The position numbers and the translations under genes are program-made. The notes under the pieces are model-generated. The model was not told where the DNA came from and searched no databases. It saw only the letters and a list, made by a program, of their open reading frames with translations. From Eutypella sp. D-1 (lineage: Eukaryota > Ascomycota > Sordariomycetes > Xylariales > Diatrypaceae), in the NCBI GenBank assembly GCA_023313575.1, contig JAJTTP010000003.1:1054001-1118000 (forward strand): a DNA stretch of 64,000 bases, written 5' to 3'. Below are positions 1-11,947 of this stretch, piece by piece (position 1 is the stretch's first letter; the number at the start of each line of letters is the position of its first letter).

Positions 1-933
1 TTGCTGTCCACCACGGCCTCCTCGTCCGGTCTTCCGTCTATGCTAGTAAAATATCGCGAGACCGGTTGTGTGAGAGTACCGTCGGGAAGTACCTTGCTGC
101 CCAAGCGCGACTTATCTCGCACTATACCAGTCAGACGCTCCCCGCTGCTCACCGTAATGGTGACAGCTTCACCTGGGTAGTAGTCGGCTTTGAATTCATC
201 GTAGATCATGTCGACGAGGGTATCGATTCTCGAAATAGTCTGGAACTGAACACGGCGCAATACGGGTCCCTTGAGCGCCTCCGGGAAGGCCTGCTCAACT
301 TCCTCGGCGCCGGCAAGCTATACAACTAGTTAGAGGGGAAAGAACAAGGGGTTAAAATAAATACAATGCCACCTACCTCGCTCTTGAGAGCATCGAAGAA
401 AGTTAGGCCGGAATGACCTGTTATCTGGCATATGAAGCGTCGCTAATAGGGGAAGAGAAAAGGTGGTGAACGGTTAGTTGCAAAATCCCCGAAATATAAT
501 AAGCGCTAAGAAGCGGTTCACCAACCTGCTTATAAAAGTCCATCCTAGGAGTACATTATTAGCAAGACACGCAACTTTCGACGAACACATTGTCATAGGA
601 AGGAAGTCTACAACTTACCGACTTGTAAATTCTTCATATGTTGTGAAATACTCCCCGGTTTGAGGGATGTACCAGACCTATAAAAGGCAGCGCACGGGGA
701 GTTAGTAAGGGGGGGACGGGTAACACGGATATATGCATATATGCAGTGTAAGCTGATATAAGTAGAAGGAATAGGTTACCACCTACATCGATATAATCTG
801 GATCAATCTTTTTCGCTGGCACCAACTGCACCGGCTTCCGCTTGAAGAGGACCTGCGACACACAGTAAGCGATTGCATTCTTTCTCTCTGGTCTGCAATG
901 GGCAAAAGGATGTCGTAGGGTGTCACTTACCAT
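1..933 (-). CDS. ITC1: ITC1/ACF1-like ISWI-complex subunit, N-terminal part (partial at window edge)
   Basis: This is the accessory subunit of an ISW2/ACF-type nucleosome-remodelling complex; the family's N-terminal WAC domain contacts extranucleosomal DNA. Exons read on the minus strand are 933-931 (the ATG only), 852-787, 677-619, 544-526 (19 nt), 442-377 and 317 to beyond position 1. Introns are GT-AG and all phases join. The product starts MVLFKRKPVQLVP, then VWYIPQTGEYFTTYEEF, MDFYKQRRFICQITGHSGL and TFFDALKSE, which is the canonical WAC signature. After that comes a DTLVDMIYDEFKADYYPGE segment also typical of the family. About 176 residues are present; the DDT and WHIM regions would lie outside the window. 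An in-frame ATG at 999 would add 22 residues, but the family starts at MVLFKRKP, so the ATG at 933 is preferred; intron 1 then begins directly after the start codon. Family assignment is strong; the exact start is less so. Confidence 0.9.
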
Positions 934-3567
934 GATATCGCGCGGCGGGACAAAGGCCCCTTTTTCTTTTAATGTAGCCGCACGCAAAGTGATCTGCAAG
1001 GCTGAAAGTCAGCCTTATGGCTATAAATGATGGTATAAGTGGAGCTATAGGGATTGAATAAGTGAAGGGAGTGACCAATTCAGCTTATGGTTGAGGGTGG
1101 TGGAAGAAGGAAGGTGGGAGGGTGGTGGTGTTGTGAAGTTTGAGTCGTGGGGAGGGAGGAAGTGAACGGGGGAGGAGTAGTAATAGGTAGAGTGGTTAGG
1201 TCTAGAGGTAGGTAGGGTTGGGGTGTTAGGGGGGGGAGGTTAAGTATGGGGGAGGAACGGTTAAGTAGGGGTCTGTTCTAGCTACCTAGTTGATAGGGTA
1301 GATTCGTGCAGTGCAGAACATACTTATAGACACATCTAAAAGGGGGATTAACGGGGGATTAACGGGATATAACGCGCTTAGAGATGCAGGATACGCGTCT
1401 AATATATCATGGGCTGCGCTTGTAGGAGTGGTGGCGGTGGTTGTGAAAGCCAGTCGCCTGCGATTTGACGGACGCGACGGAGAGGAAGGAGGATGTTGTT
1501 GTTGTAAAAGTTTTGTCCGTCGAGCCAAGGAGGACGGAGGGAGAGAGGGATAGGGAGAAGGGGGAAAAAAGAGGAGGACTAGTTAAAAGTAGGTCAGTCC
1601 AAAAAGTAGGTAGGTAGTAGGTATTAAGGCAGGTAGGTCAGGTAAATCTCATCCATACAGGTACCTGGACTGTAGGTTAAGACCCGGATAGGGTAGAGTA
1701 ATGCAGGTAGACAGCGCAGGTAGAGGGAAGTAGCGAGTACAAGTAAAGAGGCAAAGGGGAGCAGGAAACGCTAAAATACTTTAAAGGGAAAAAGAAAAAC
1801 AAAGATAAAGGTTCTGAGTACATCCCCTGTCCAGCTAATCGCCCTACTTCCGGCTCGTATATACTACAAAAATATAACGTAAAGACTAGCGGGTCCTGGA
1901 GCTTATATACGTTATGGATATGGATATACCTACGTATGCACCTACCTACCTGCTTTACCTACAGTGTATTGCAGTCAGTTTACGCATACCATACTGCCCA
2001 CTACTGCCAATACCGGAGAGCACACATACTGCAGACGCACCTTTTATATCCCACAGATAGAATATCACCCTTCGAAACCGTGAAGTTAGGTGAAAGTAAT
2101 CTGGCCCAGGTACGGCGGCGGCGGGCGGGCGGGCACGGGAGAGCAGGACAAGACCCAAACCGGGGTGGGACACGTCCACTCCTGTCGTTCTTAGTGGTCA
2201 GGGACGAGAAAGGGATGTGGAGAATTCGCTTATTTGGGATGGGGCTAGGTAAGGGTTGCGGGTTTGGGAATGGAAGTTATCATGTAGTTGATACTTCATA
2301 CGTCGTACCTTTTCTTCTAGCTCAACTCTTTTTTTGCACTGCACGCCTATGTACAATCAAATGCCCATGCCATGCCCTATGCGGTGGGTCCCACCTGGAG
2401 TTGGGAAGAAGTTTAACTACGGGCTACCTACGTTTTACATACCACCTACCTACCCCATCACCTCTAGGTATTATTTCACACAGGGTCCGACACCGTCCAC
2501 GACCGCTCCGCCCCCTCCCCAGCCTTCTTATACTCGTTCTGCTCGCCGCGAACGCGGCAATCTCGCAAACGTTGAAGAATTCTCAACGGTGCGTTTTCCG
2601 GTATTTTATGCCCCCGTATGTGACGGGCTCCGTTGACCGGCCGTGAGGGTAGGTCCAATCGCGGGTCGGGTGGGCTGGGCGGGTGTCCCCTCCTCCCCTA
2701 AGGAGATGGGACCCGTCCGCTTTCCAACCTAACACCACGTCGCAAAACAATAAGAAAAGGCAAGAGGCGGTGCCATCATCGTCTTTGTTCCCTATATAGA
2801 GAGTAAAATTCACCATGTAAAACCCTTAGAGTTTCGGCGCGAATCTCGCGTTTAGTGCAGATAGATAACATGGCAGCCCTCCTTTTCCCTGAGCCGACGC
2901 AATAAACAGGTGCTTCTTTTTTCTTTTCTTCCTTTCTTTTGGGAGGGTCTCACGCGTTTCAGGCTCGTTGAGGTTATGGGGCTGTCTCGATGTGTTGTAT
3001 CTCGTTCATTCAGTCACTCATTTTACAGTTTGCTGGATAATGCGCGCTTTTGGGCATAGGGACCTGGGGGGGCCCTTTTTTTTATTTTCACGTTTTTTTC
3101 GTTGGTGAGACTTCACCCGGCCTGTCCGTATGGGCGGGCAGCAGAGCCCGCTCCCGGAACTTGACTTAGTTGGGGGTAGGGCCGCTGCAAGGATTTTGGC
3201 CTAAACAAAACTCCACTTACCACCCCCCCTAGCACTCAAAGAATAAAAAAAAATCAGCCGGCATACCTTGCCATACTCCCTACGTATTTATCTACTACCT
3301 TGTCCATTCACGGCCAACTCCCTCCATTTAGCGCTGAACACAAACTTGGGGGATTGCTGAAGTGAAGGGTCAAGGCTGGATCATCGTGACCGGCGTATAT
3401 ATATTACACGCCCTCCCCATTTTAGCAGGTATCTACTAGGAATTGTTGGGTTTGCGCAAATACAATAAAAGTTCAAAGCTGTTTGTATAGATTATGGCAC
3501 TATGCTACATCTACTCTCTGAGCGACATGTCCTTATATGCTCCGCCCCGGTCTGTCTATCCTTTGCA
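934..3567. other. Intergenic: upstream region of ITC1-like gene and 3' side of ALG8
   Basis: No recognisable gene. Positions 1080-1560 are strongly purine/G-rich on the plus strand (repeated GGTGG, GGGAGG runs), so the strand transcribed toward ITC1 is pyrimidine-rich, as in many fungal promoters. Positions 1600-1940 and 2390-2460 carry many TAGGTAGGTA/ACCTACC motifs. Longer open frames here (for example 1936-2646) have erratic composition and match no family I know. Confidence 0.6.
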
Positions 3568-5338
3568 CTAGCCGGACCTCCATTCCGCTCTGCCGATAGG
3601 GGTTTTCCCCGGCTGGTACGATGTGAAGTACACTGCCATGTAGCCGATCCAGCTCCCTACGACCCCCACCGCCGAGTACGAGCTCATGAACATCAGCGGC
3701 AGGAACTCGTACTCCTTCTTGAAGATGATCTGGTGGACGAGGGAGCAGTACACGATCAGCGGGATGCTGACGGCGATGTAGAGCGTGCTGATGCGGTCGG
3801 CCAGGATGACGGGCCGCCGTCCTGAGGCCGGCGCGAGGCGATCAAAAGCTATCAGGAATAGGACCAGCCAGAATATCGTGTAGACGGTCTTGATGGGGAA
3901 CTCCGCGGGCGTGAAGAGCAGCGGGAAGAGCGAGACGTGGCCCGCGACGGCCAGGGGCCGGAACGCGCTGAGGTGGCGACGATCCTGCAGCGCGATCAGG
4001 CTAAAGGGGATGATGACCAGGAGGATCGCTTTCTCGTGTACATGCCAGCCAAAGAGGAATGAGGCGTAGCCGCAGAGAGTGACGGCCCCGATGAAGGCGT
4101 CCCACGTGGGATGGATGAAGAGCTTGATCAGGGGTATGATCTGGAAGAGAAGAGTGAGCGCAAAGCACACCTTGGGAGAAACCTCCGGCAGGACTGCAAA
4201 TGCTGTATCGCCAACCAGCCCCCGAGTAACGCTGTGCAATGCCTCTGCCTTTACAGGTAGTCCAAGTCGGGGAGCCACTGTGTCTGGATATTAGTCGTCG
4301 CTCAGATAAAACGCAGATTTTCAGGGGCATGAATGATATTTACCGTAAATCAAGACCCTGTCAGTGAAAGAGTACATAGCCCACACGTTCGGCGCCCAGT
4401 ATGCGTGGCAAAGCCCGCGCGAGAAGGGGAACAACCGGCTGAGAATCTGAGGTATCTGGCCCATGACGGCGAAAGGACCGAAAGCTGCCCCGAACACCGC
4501 CAGGATACCAGCGCCGAGCTTAACACAATTCGCAAACTGGATGCGGAAAATGTACTTTGGCGACAGGCAGTATACTCTGAGAAGGTAAACGAAGTAGGCG
4601 GGCGCCAAGTATAGGTATATGTGCTTCATGCACAACAAGGCTGCAAACACCAGTCCACTTCCTAGCAGGTTCGACTGGCGAGCCAGCACCAGCGACCCGA
4701 TCAAGATACCGTACATGGCACCATTGTACTGGAAATGGATATGATCGATGATCAGGAGGCCAGGTGACAGTAGGACAGAGATTGCGGCTGCCTGGGATGC
4801 CCGCCTGCCTATACTGGGTGATGACTCGATATATCTAGAAGGGGGTCAGCCTCTATAGCTACGAGCAAGGGATGGGAACGCTTACAGCTGCAGAGCATAT
4901 ATGAGGACTAGCTCTGTTAGAATGACAGTGAAGCGCTGGAAATAGATGGTCTGCCAGCTATCATAGTCTAGGTTGTATACGCGAAGCATAGCCGGATCGG
5001 CCAGCTTGGCAACCTGGGAGAGCACCCATTCGAAGTAGGCGAAGAAGGGCGGGTAATCTAAGGTCCACTCCGAGGTGTTCTCATAATACCACTGCCATGG
5101 GGACAAGCTATGGGTTATAGCCAGCCAGTTTCTGTGCACCTCGAAATCGGTGGACTTGCTTTTGTGTATAGTCAGTCGCTGCTGGTGTTGCTGGTGTTGC
5201 TGGTGCTGTTGGTGCTGCTAAGGAAAGGGATGACGGAAAGGAAGGAACAGCAAGCACTTACTAGGCGGGGAAGAGGAGGATCTTGAAAGCAGTGGCGACG
5301 ACAGCGCACTGCGCAATCGTTGGATATATATCAGTCAT
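3568..5338 (-). CDS. ALG8: Dolichyl-P-Glc:Glc1Man9GlcNAc2-PP-dolichol alpha-1,3-glucosyltransferase
   Basis: This ER multi-pass glucosyltransferase adds the second glucose to the lipid-linked oligosaccharide used for N-glycosylation. Four exons on the minus strand, 5338-5262, 5158-4886, 4834-4344 and 4277-3568, join in phase to 516 aa, the usual length for fungal ALG8. Diagnostic stretches are [17 protein letters not shown] followed by [16 protein letters not shown] near residues 30-70, and [13 protein letters not shown] near residue 160, the ALG6/ALG8 family hallmark. [20 protein letters not shown] in the last exon marks ALG8 rather than ALG6. Hydrophobic membrane segments run through the C-terminal half. 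The last exon opens mid-gene, so an apparent GTG start at 4278 is a splice artefact. Intron 1 contains a GCTGGTGTT-type microsatellite (about 5176-5218). The gene is divergent from the lectin receptor at 6944. Confidence 0.96.
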
Positions 5339-6943
5339 TGTTTCCGTAGATCATCTCATTGATCTATATATTCTGATTTCATGTCCAGTATGATATGAGG
5401 CCGTGCTCAGTGGCTACGTAGAGGAGCGTGCTAGAGAACTGCCTAGGTAGGGGAATGGCGGGCCTATAGTGCTGTAGAAGGGACGAAGTTGCGGCTTGCT
5501 CGCCCTTTTTTTCTAGCGTCTAAGTACCTCATCCAATGAGGATTAGCGTCGAGTAACAGCCCATCGGCACCATCCACCTGTTTATTGCATTTTCATTTAT
5601 CGGGGTACCCAATAGTTAGTTCTGAGGTCCGGATTACTTATTACATTAACCTTTTGTTCCTCGGTAACTATAGCTATTCGTTTATATCAACAGGTAGATA
5701 GTGGACTTATCGAGACAATTCCTTACTCTATGTAAACATTCTACCTATTTTCACAAGGAACATAGGACAATAGAGAGATACCATGCCTCGTGATACTGGA
5801 TCCTCGTTCTCGTAATGCCAACCCAGGGGAACACGTCGACTAGAAGGTACCTGCATGCGTTAAGCACGTAAAGTACCTAAGTACGTACTTGAACAGAATT
5901 TAACCTCCTTCACCCCTGTCAGGCTGTCTGTTTCCACGCCATGGTTGGTGCCGTGGGTGGTGTCAGTTTTGTACATAACTGGTTAGATATGTCTCAAGAT
6001 ATCTACCGAGAATCAATGCTAGGCCTCAATACTAACGTCGCAATGGGCTGGGAAGGGTTAGACTTCTTGATCGGATAGATAACCTTAAGCTCAATAATGC
6101 AATAATACAATTGCATTGTTATCATTCAGTTCATCCCAGTCACCTTACCGGGGCCCGGTTGACTTTATCTGGTCGGGGAATTTAGATCTAAGAATGGATA
6201 GATGTCACAGGCAATAGATATTAATATAATTCTTAGTGGTAGCTGGAGGTTAAAAAGACCTCACTCGATCTATAAGTAAAGCTCCGGGGCGAGCTACGTA
6301 GTACATAAGACGGTACATGTACATATATAACCTAAGCCGTGAAATTGTACCTGGACCTTCCCCATACAATTACGACATTAGATCAATGGGCCCACTTACC
6401 TTCTTAAAAAGGTTAGATAGATGCTATTTCGAAAGGCACCTGTTACTAAGTACCTAAGTAAGCAAAGCTCTCCAGCTTAACCAGCCCGATCTTACCTGAC
6501 CAGGTCTCCAGAAAAAAGTGCACAGAGTGTCCTCTTAGCCTTTTCAGCCCACCACTACTAACTAGTTTGCTAGTTACCACTACTTCCCTAAGTAGGTACT
6601 AACCACAACCACCACACCTGAATATCAACAACAACCAGGAAGGCGGCAGAAGACACCGGGACAAGTCCCTTTTCTTGTTACTTTTTTTTCCTCGTCCCCA
6701 GCGCACCAAATCGATATTCCTCTTCTTCTTCTTCTTCTTCTTCTTCTTCTTCTTCTTCTTCTCCTTTCTCCTCCTGCTCTTCTGTCACATATTTTCGATG
6801 CTAGGTTAAGAGATACCCCCGTCCAGCCTTATGTTTGTTTGTCACGAGCTTAACTTAAAGGATTCCACCTAATCAACGCCCCCCCCCCCCCCTTTTCCCC
6901 CCCGTCCCTTGCATCGCGATATCGCGATCCCCCCTCCCCCGCC
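5339..6943. promoter_or_regulatory. Shared divergent upstream region of ALG8 and the L-type lectin receptor
   Basis: The 1.6 kb lie between two oppositely transcribed secretory-pathway genes. They contain a (TCT)n microsatellite at about 6721-6762, a run of C at about 6882-6902, and several TACCTAAGTA-type motifs (for example 5870-5890, 6450-6470). The pyrimidine-rich tracts just before 6944 fit a fungal core promoter/5' leader. No open frame of interest was seen. Confidence 0.55.
6721..6762. repeat. (TCT)n microsatellite
   Basis: About 14 uninterrupted TCT units in the 5' region of the lectin receptor gene, read directly from the sequence. Confidence 0.95.
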
Positions 6944-7808
6944 ATGCGTCTCCTACGGTCCTCGGCCCTTACCTTGGGTCTCGCGACCACGGTCACCGTC
7001 GTCGACGCCCAACCGCAGTTTTTGATTAATGAGCTGAGCTTTGGTTATAACGGGATGTACGTTCGCGCCAAATTTCCTCTTATACAGCCCCTCCTTCCCC
7101 TTCCCAACTCACGATCGGCGCATCCCTACCCCGCCATGCTAACCCATAGACCTCTCTATACAGGATAAATCCCCGTGGAGGCGACACCGTCCCTGGCTAC
7201 TCTATATCCGGCACACCAAACCCCCCTGAGCTGCTGTCTAACAAGGTGATCCTGACCCCGCTGGCGCCGGGGAACACGCGGGGCGCAGTGTGGGCGGAGA
7301 CCCCGAACGAGTACGCGAGGTGGGTGACGGACCTCGACTTCCGGACGAACGGCCCGGAGCGGGGCGGCGGGAACCTGAATGTGTGGCTGGCTAAGGGGGG
7401 CGGGCAGGCCGTCGGCCAGTCGAGCATCTACACCGTCGGGCAGTTCGAAGGCCTGGCCTTGGTCGTCGACCAGCACGGCGGGTCGGGCGGTATGATCCGC
7501 GGTTTCCTCAACGACGGCACCACCGACTTCAGCACCCACCACAGCGTCGACAGCCTCGCCTTCGGCCACTGTACCTACCCCTACCGCAACCTCGGCCGCC
7601 CCTCCCAGCTCAAGTTGCGCCAGACCGACGCCGTCTTCAAGGTCGAGGTTGACGGCCGCCTCTGTTTTGAGACCGACAAGATCTCAATCCCCCCGGGCTA
7701 CCACTTCGGCATCACCGCCGCCGCTGCCGAGAACCCGGACTCTTTCGAGGTCTTCAAGATGGTCGTCATGACTGACGACCTTCAGGCCAAGGGCCAGGCG
7801 CCGCCCCC

Positions 7809-7840
<32 letters not shown>

Positions 7841-8418
7841 AGCAAAACCAACAGCAAAATCAACAGCAGCAAAGGCCAGAGGAAGTCGTCGAGTCTAAGA
7901 TGAGGTACTTCGGGCGCCAGCGGGAGGCGTTCCCGCCATCCGGCGAACAGGCGCAAGCGCAGCAGGGCGGCCAGGACAACGGGGCGACGGCCGCAGCGTC
8001 GGCGGCCTCGGCGGACGCGATCCGGGATCTGCAGGAGCGGCTGAACAGCCTGAGCGGAGCGGCAGCGGGACGGCACGGGGACGTGATGCAGGCGTTGCGG
8101 GGGCTGACGGAGGGACTAGGGCGGCTATCGGGGCTGCCGGAGCGGGTGGCGGCGCTGGAGGCGGAGCTGGCGCGGGCGCATCGCGAGCTCAAGGACGCGC
8201 GCGCCGACGTCAAGGCGCGCGTCCGCGACTCCGAGCACGCCATCAAGGGCTTCATGGGCGATAAGCACGGCAACATGCTCGAGCACGTCACTGTCCAGGC
8301 CGCCGAGGGCCCCCGTCACGGCCGCGTCATCCTCGTCGTCGTCCTCTCCCAGGCCGTCCTCGTCCTCGGCTACGTCTGGTACGAGCGCAAGAAGACCTCC
8401 CCCAAGAAGTACCTGTGA
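6944..8418 (+). CDS. L-type lectin cargo receptor, EMP46/EMP47/ERGIC-53-like
   Basis: A probable ER-Golgi cargo receptor for glycoproteins. Exons 6944-7056 and 7164-8418 join to 455 aa; the intron has a GTACGT donor, a GCTAAC branch site and an ACAG acceptor. Residues 1-22 form a signal peptide ending VVDAQ. The legume-lectin-like domain (about 25-250) shows FLINELSFGYNG, a PELLSNKVILT stretch, GNLNVWLAKG, EGLALVVDQ with the conserved Asp, FLNDGT and FGHCTYPYRN, then PPGYHFGITAA. A glutamine-rich tract follows (about 255-277, encoded from 7808). Next comes an Ala/Glu/Arg coiled coil (about 310-400), one transmembrane helix (about 424-443) and the cytosolic tail ERKKTSPKKYL. The terminal KKYL fits the KKXX COPI-retrieval signal. 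The domain order matches Emp46/Emp47 and ERGIC-53. Which paralogue it is cannot be settled here, so no symbol is given. Confidence 0.93.
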
Positions 8419-9431
8419 GCGGCCGGACATAGACCCAAGAAAGAAGACCCTGGCGCCGGCATTGGTGCGTCGCTTATGCCATAAGATAGTAGTTGTAGTT
8501 CGGGGAGTTTCATAGCATGGCCCTTTCCGAAGCAAATACATCAAAGGAGGGTGTTCCTTGGGATGACGGAAGGCAGTGTGGTGTTAACGAGGGTTGGGGC
8601 AGTTTGTGAAGGGCGTTGTACAAAAGCTTTTTTCTTTCTTTTCTTTTTTAACCGCGGCGCATGGCAGGCATTGGGACCTTTTTTTTTTTTTTTTTTTTTT
8701 GGTTTATTGGAATTTGCATTTTCATATTTCCCAACCAACCGAGCTTATGTATCATCATTATCATCATACTCAGCGCAGTTACATAACATCAAATCCCGAG
8801 CGTTTTCTTCGTCGACCCGCCACCGTTGTTATTTTGGCATATATCTATATAGCTTCGTATTCCGTTGATTCTACCGGATAGCCACCATTGAGAGCCGAGG
8901 CGAAATGAACATGGGGAGGGAGAAAGAAAGAGGGTTAGGATGAAAAATCCCCAGTCGATGATATACATATCCCAGCAGGGACGAACAAGCAATCCCTGAT
9001 TGATTAGCTGATTTTCGACAACACGATGGCAGCAAGTCTTTCAATCGTTAGGGCTTGTGTTATGGTATGAGCTTTTTTTACCCATGCTGCAAATTCAACC
9101 TATGTAGACTTAAAAATATTTCGCACCATGAAAAAGACAAGAGCAAAGAAAAAAAGCTTTGAATAGATCGCTTGGGTTTCATAGACCCCAACCTGCATAT
9201 TTCCTTTCCAACCTGATCTTCTTCATATGTACGGCGAATCATTCTCTGGTGGCGCGCGCCCCCCCTCCCCTCTCTCCCCGCCCCGCCTTAAGCAGTCACG
9301 CACTCGCATTCTCTGCTGCCTCTCTCCTTCTCTCTCCCCGTGATGTAGCCCAGCCTAGCCCAGCCCAGCACCGTCAACTCCCCAAGCTCTCCACCCACAC
9401 CATACCGCCACCCCTAATAACTCCGCCCACA
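8419..9431. other. Convergent intergenic region between lectin receptor and M24B peptidase
   Basis: Holds the 3' ends of two convergent genes. It has a run of about 22 T at 8679-8700, shorter T runs near 8630-8650 and A/T-rich stretches suited to 3' processing. The small open frames here are low-complexity and not credible genes. Confidence 0.6.
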
Positions 9432-11770
9432 TCACAGCTCATCGACGCCGTACTTGGGGGCGTCGCGGCTGAGGACGTCGTGGCCGTCCGGGGTGACGAG
9501 GAGGACGTCCTCGATGCGGACACCGCCGACGTCCCAGTAGCCGTCGAGAAAGTCGAGGTCGAAGAACCGCCGGTGTTCGCCCCCGGCGCGCAGGAAATAC
9601 GACTCGATGTACGGCCGGCAGAAGTACAGGCCCGGCTCTACCGTCACCACCATCCCCGGCTGCAGAATGCCGAATTTGTTGGACGGTGCTGGGGTCGGTG
9701 GCTTTGTCGTTGTTGCCGTTGTTGGTGATGTTGACGTCGATGTCGATGTGGATGGGGGTGGTGATGATGTTGTTGGTGACGACGATGATTGAGGAGGTGC
9801 TCGTGGTGGCGATGATAATGACACGGATGACGGCGCCCGCTGCCTGCGCGGTATCGACGACGGCGGCCGTGGGGCTTGCTTTGGCTCTGGCTTTGGCTCC
9901 TGCTGCTTCTGCTTGCTGTCCTCGGCGGCCGCCTCCTCCGCTACCGCCTGCCGGATCATGGCCCTCATCGTCTGCGGACCAACCGGTCTGCGTTTACCCC
10001 ACATGCCCTCGCCGGTGGGGCGCAGGAGCTCACGACTCAGTACACTAGGATCGGGTGGGAATAGGAATTAGCATGTGCAGATACTTCTTCTGACTTTAAA
10101 CCCATGGGTGGGGCGGGATGGGGAGAGGATAATTGATAGAATCAAATGAGGGCCGGGAGGGGGTGAGGGTGGAATGACACTCACTCATGGCAATCGAGGC
10201 CGATGTGGTGACCGAGGCCGTGCGGGAAGAAAGCGGCGGCGGTGCCGGCAGCGTAGATTTCGTCGGCGCCGAATCCGGCGTCGCGGCGGAAGATGCCGAG
10301 GTCAAGGAGGCCCTCGACGGCGACGCGGGCGGCGTGGAGCTGGAGGTCGCGGAACGCGACGCCCGGCTTCACGCGCGCCACGCACTCCGCCTGCATCCGC
10401 AGCACCAGGTCGTAGATGGCGCGCGCGCGCAACGACAGCCTGCCCCAGCCCCCGCCGGAGAACCGGTTCAGCGGCAACGTCCGTGTGATGTCGCTCGCGT
10501 AGCACGACCATTCTGCCCCCGCGTCCAACACCACTAGCTCTCGTCCCGTCAGCGCCTGGTTGTTCGCCCCGTAGTGCAGCGTCGACGCGTTGGGACCCGA
10601 CCCCGCGATCACGGGATATGCCTGCGCGTGGGCGTTCTGCGACACGCACTGCGGGCGGGTGGAGTACGAGTTAATAATACGTTCGTGGTGAGGTACAAGT
10701 GGTAAAGTAAATAGGCAGAGGTAGATTAGCAGGAAGGTAAAGACGTACGGAATTCAGAAAGGAGGCCTCGATCTGGCACTCGTTAACGCAGCCGGCCAGC
10801 GCCTTGGCTACGGCCCTGTGGGCCTCGGCGGAGACTTCGCAGGCGCGGCGGATCATGGCGACCTCGAATTCGTCCTTGATGAGTCTGGCCTCGTCCATGG
10901 CGGGGCGAAGCGCAGCGACATCGACGTCGAGACGCGGGCGCATGCGCTCGAAGCCGTCGAAGTCGGGCAGCTGGTCGGGCCGCAGGGCATACAGGGGACC
11001 GCGGACTCGCGGCAGGCGCGCCACCAGGTAGGCTGGCAGGCCGGACGCATGCTGCACGTCGTGCACGTCGCAGCGCGCCAGGCACTCCTCCACCGACGGC
11101 GTCGTGCCCAGCCATAGCACCGTCGCCGGCGGCGTGTGCGGGATCCACAGCGTCAGCTTGTCAGCCCCCACGTCGTACGTGGCTGCACAGCCCGGGAAGT
11201 CGGCCCCGGAGAGGTAATAGAAGCTGGCGTTGACGTGGTGGTCAACTGGAGGGTCCAGTGCGGATGTCGGGATAGGGGGGTGTACTCACTACCGACGCTG
11301 TCGGAAAGGAGGCCCCTGGTCGGAGTCCTCCCACTGCGTCTCTATGGCGCCCGGCAGGTAGATGAGCCCATCCTGCGCACCTAGTAATTTGGCAACCTTC
11401 CGCGCGTGTAATTTAGCTACGGCGGTTGTCAGCTATGCCGTGGAAATGACACGCACAAACATATAGACCTGATACTCTCAGGAATTGCGTCATGGTACAG
11501 ACGACAGCCCCGCGATTCTTCTAACGGGGACGACTAGATAGGTATGTAGTTAGAACAAGATAAACGCCGTCGACTCACCAGGATACTTCTTCGGTGGCTC
11601 CACCGGCTTCTCCTCCTTGGGTACCTTGAACTCGATAGAACTACAGAGATGACGACATGTGAGTGGGCGGTTGAGAGGGGTTCACACAGACCCGGAGGCA
11701 CAAGACAGGCGACCTACAGTGCATCGAAGTCAGCGGGCAGGAGCTCGTGCTCGAAGGCGGTGGCCTCCAT
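9432..11770 (-). CDS. Xaa-Pro aminopeptidase/dipeptidase (peptidase M24B, PEPP type)
   Basis: A metalloaminopeptidase cleaving N-terminal Xaa-Pro bonds, probably cytosolic. Minus-strand exons 11770-11718, 11640-11579, 11416-11290, 11223-10749, 10648-10185 and 10044-9432 join in phase to 597 aa. The N-terminal AMP_N domain contains [15 protein letters not shown] and the PFRQRRYFYYLSG motif. The pita-bread domain keeps the full metal-ligand set: D281 and D292 (LDAGAEW..., ASDITRTLP), H386 (HGLGHHIG), E530 (TVEPGLYF) and E572 (GVRIEDVLL). Residues of about 425-515 form a Pro/Ser/Thr/Gln-rich low-complexity insert between the His and the first Glu ligand, including an STSTSTST run. An upstream in-frame ATG at 11947 would add 59 residues of Ser-rich sequence; I prefer 11770 because [20 protein letters not shown] resembles the start of other fungal members. 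The start is the uncertain part. Confidence 0.94.
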
Positions 11771-11947
11771 CACGGGCTGCGACTGCGAGTGCGTCTGCGT
11801 GTTAGCGGCTACCCCTTCCGTTGGGCTATACCGCCCGGTAGTTGAACTACCGTCGCCGCCACGGGATGATAGAGATGAGCGGACGACGTCTTCGAGATAG
11901 CGGAGGGATTGTTTGGGGTCGTAGCCTGTGTAATAGGAGCGTAACAT

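Noticed and set aside
1936..2646. 236-codon plus-strand open frame
   Set aside because: Composition is random-looking and Cys/His/Tyr-scattered, no conserved segment, and competing frames of similar length overlap it; no splice or start support.
4001..4330. Minus-strand frame overlapping ALG8
   Set aside because: Alternative-frame shadow of ALG8 exons; the ALG8 frame has strong family motifs.
7860..8291. Antisense frame opposite the lectin receptor
   Set aside because: GC-rich mirror of the Ala/Arg/Gln coding region; no motif.
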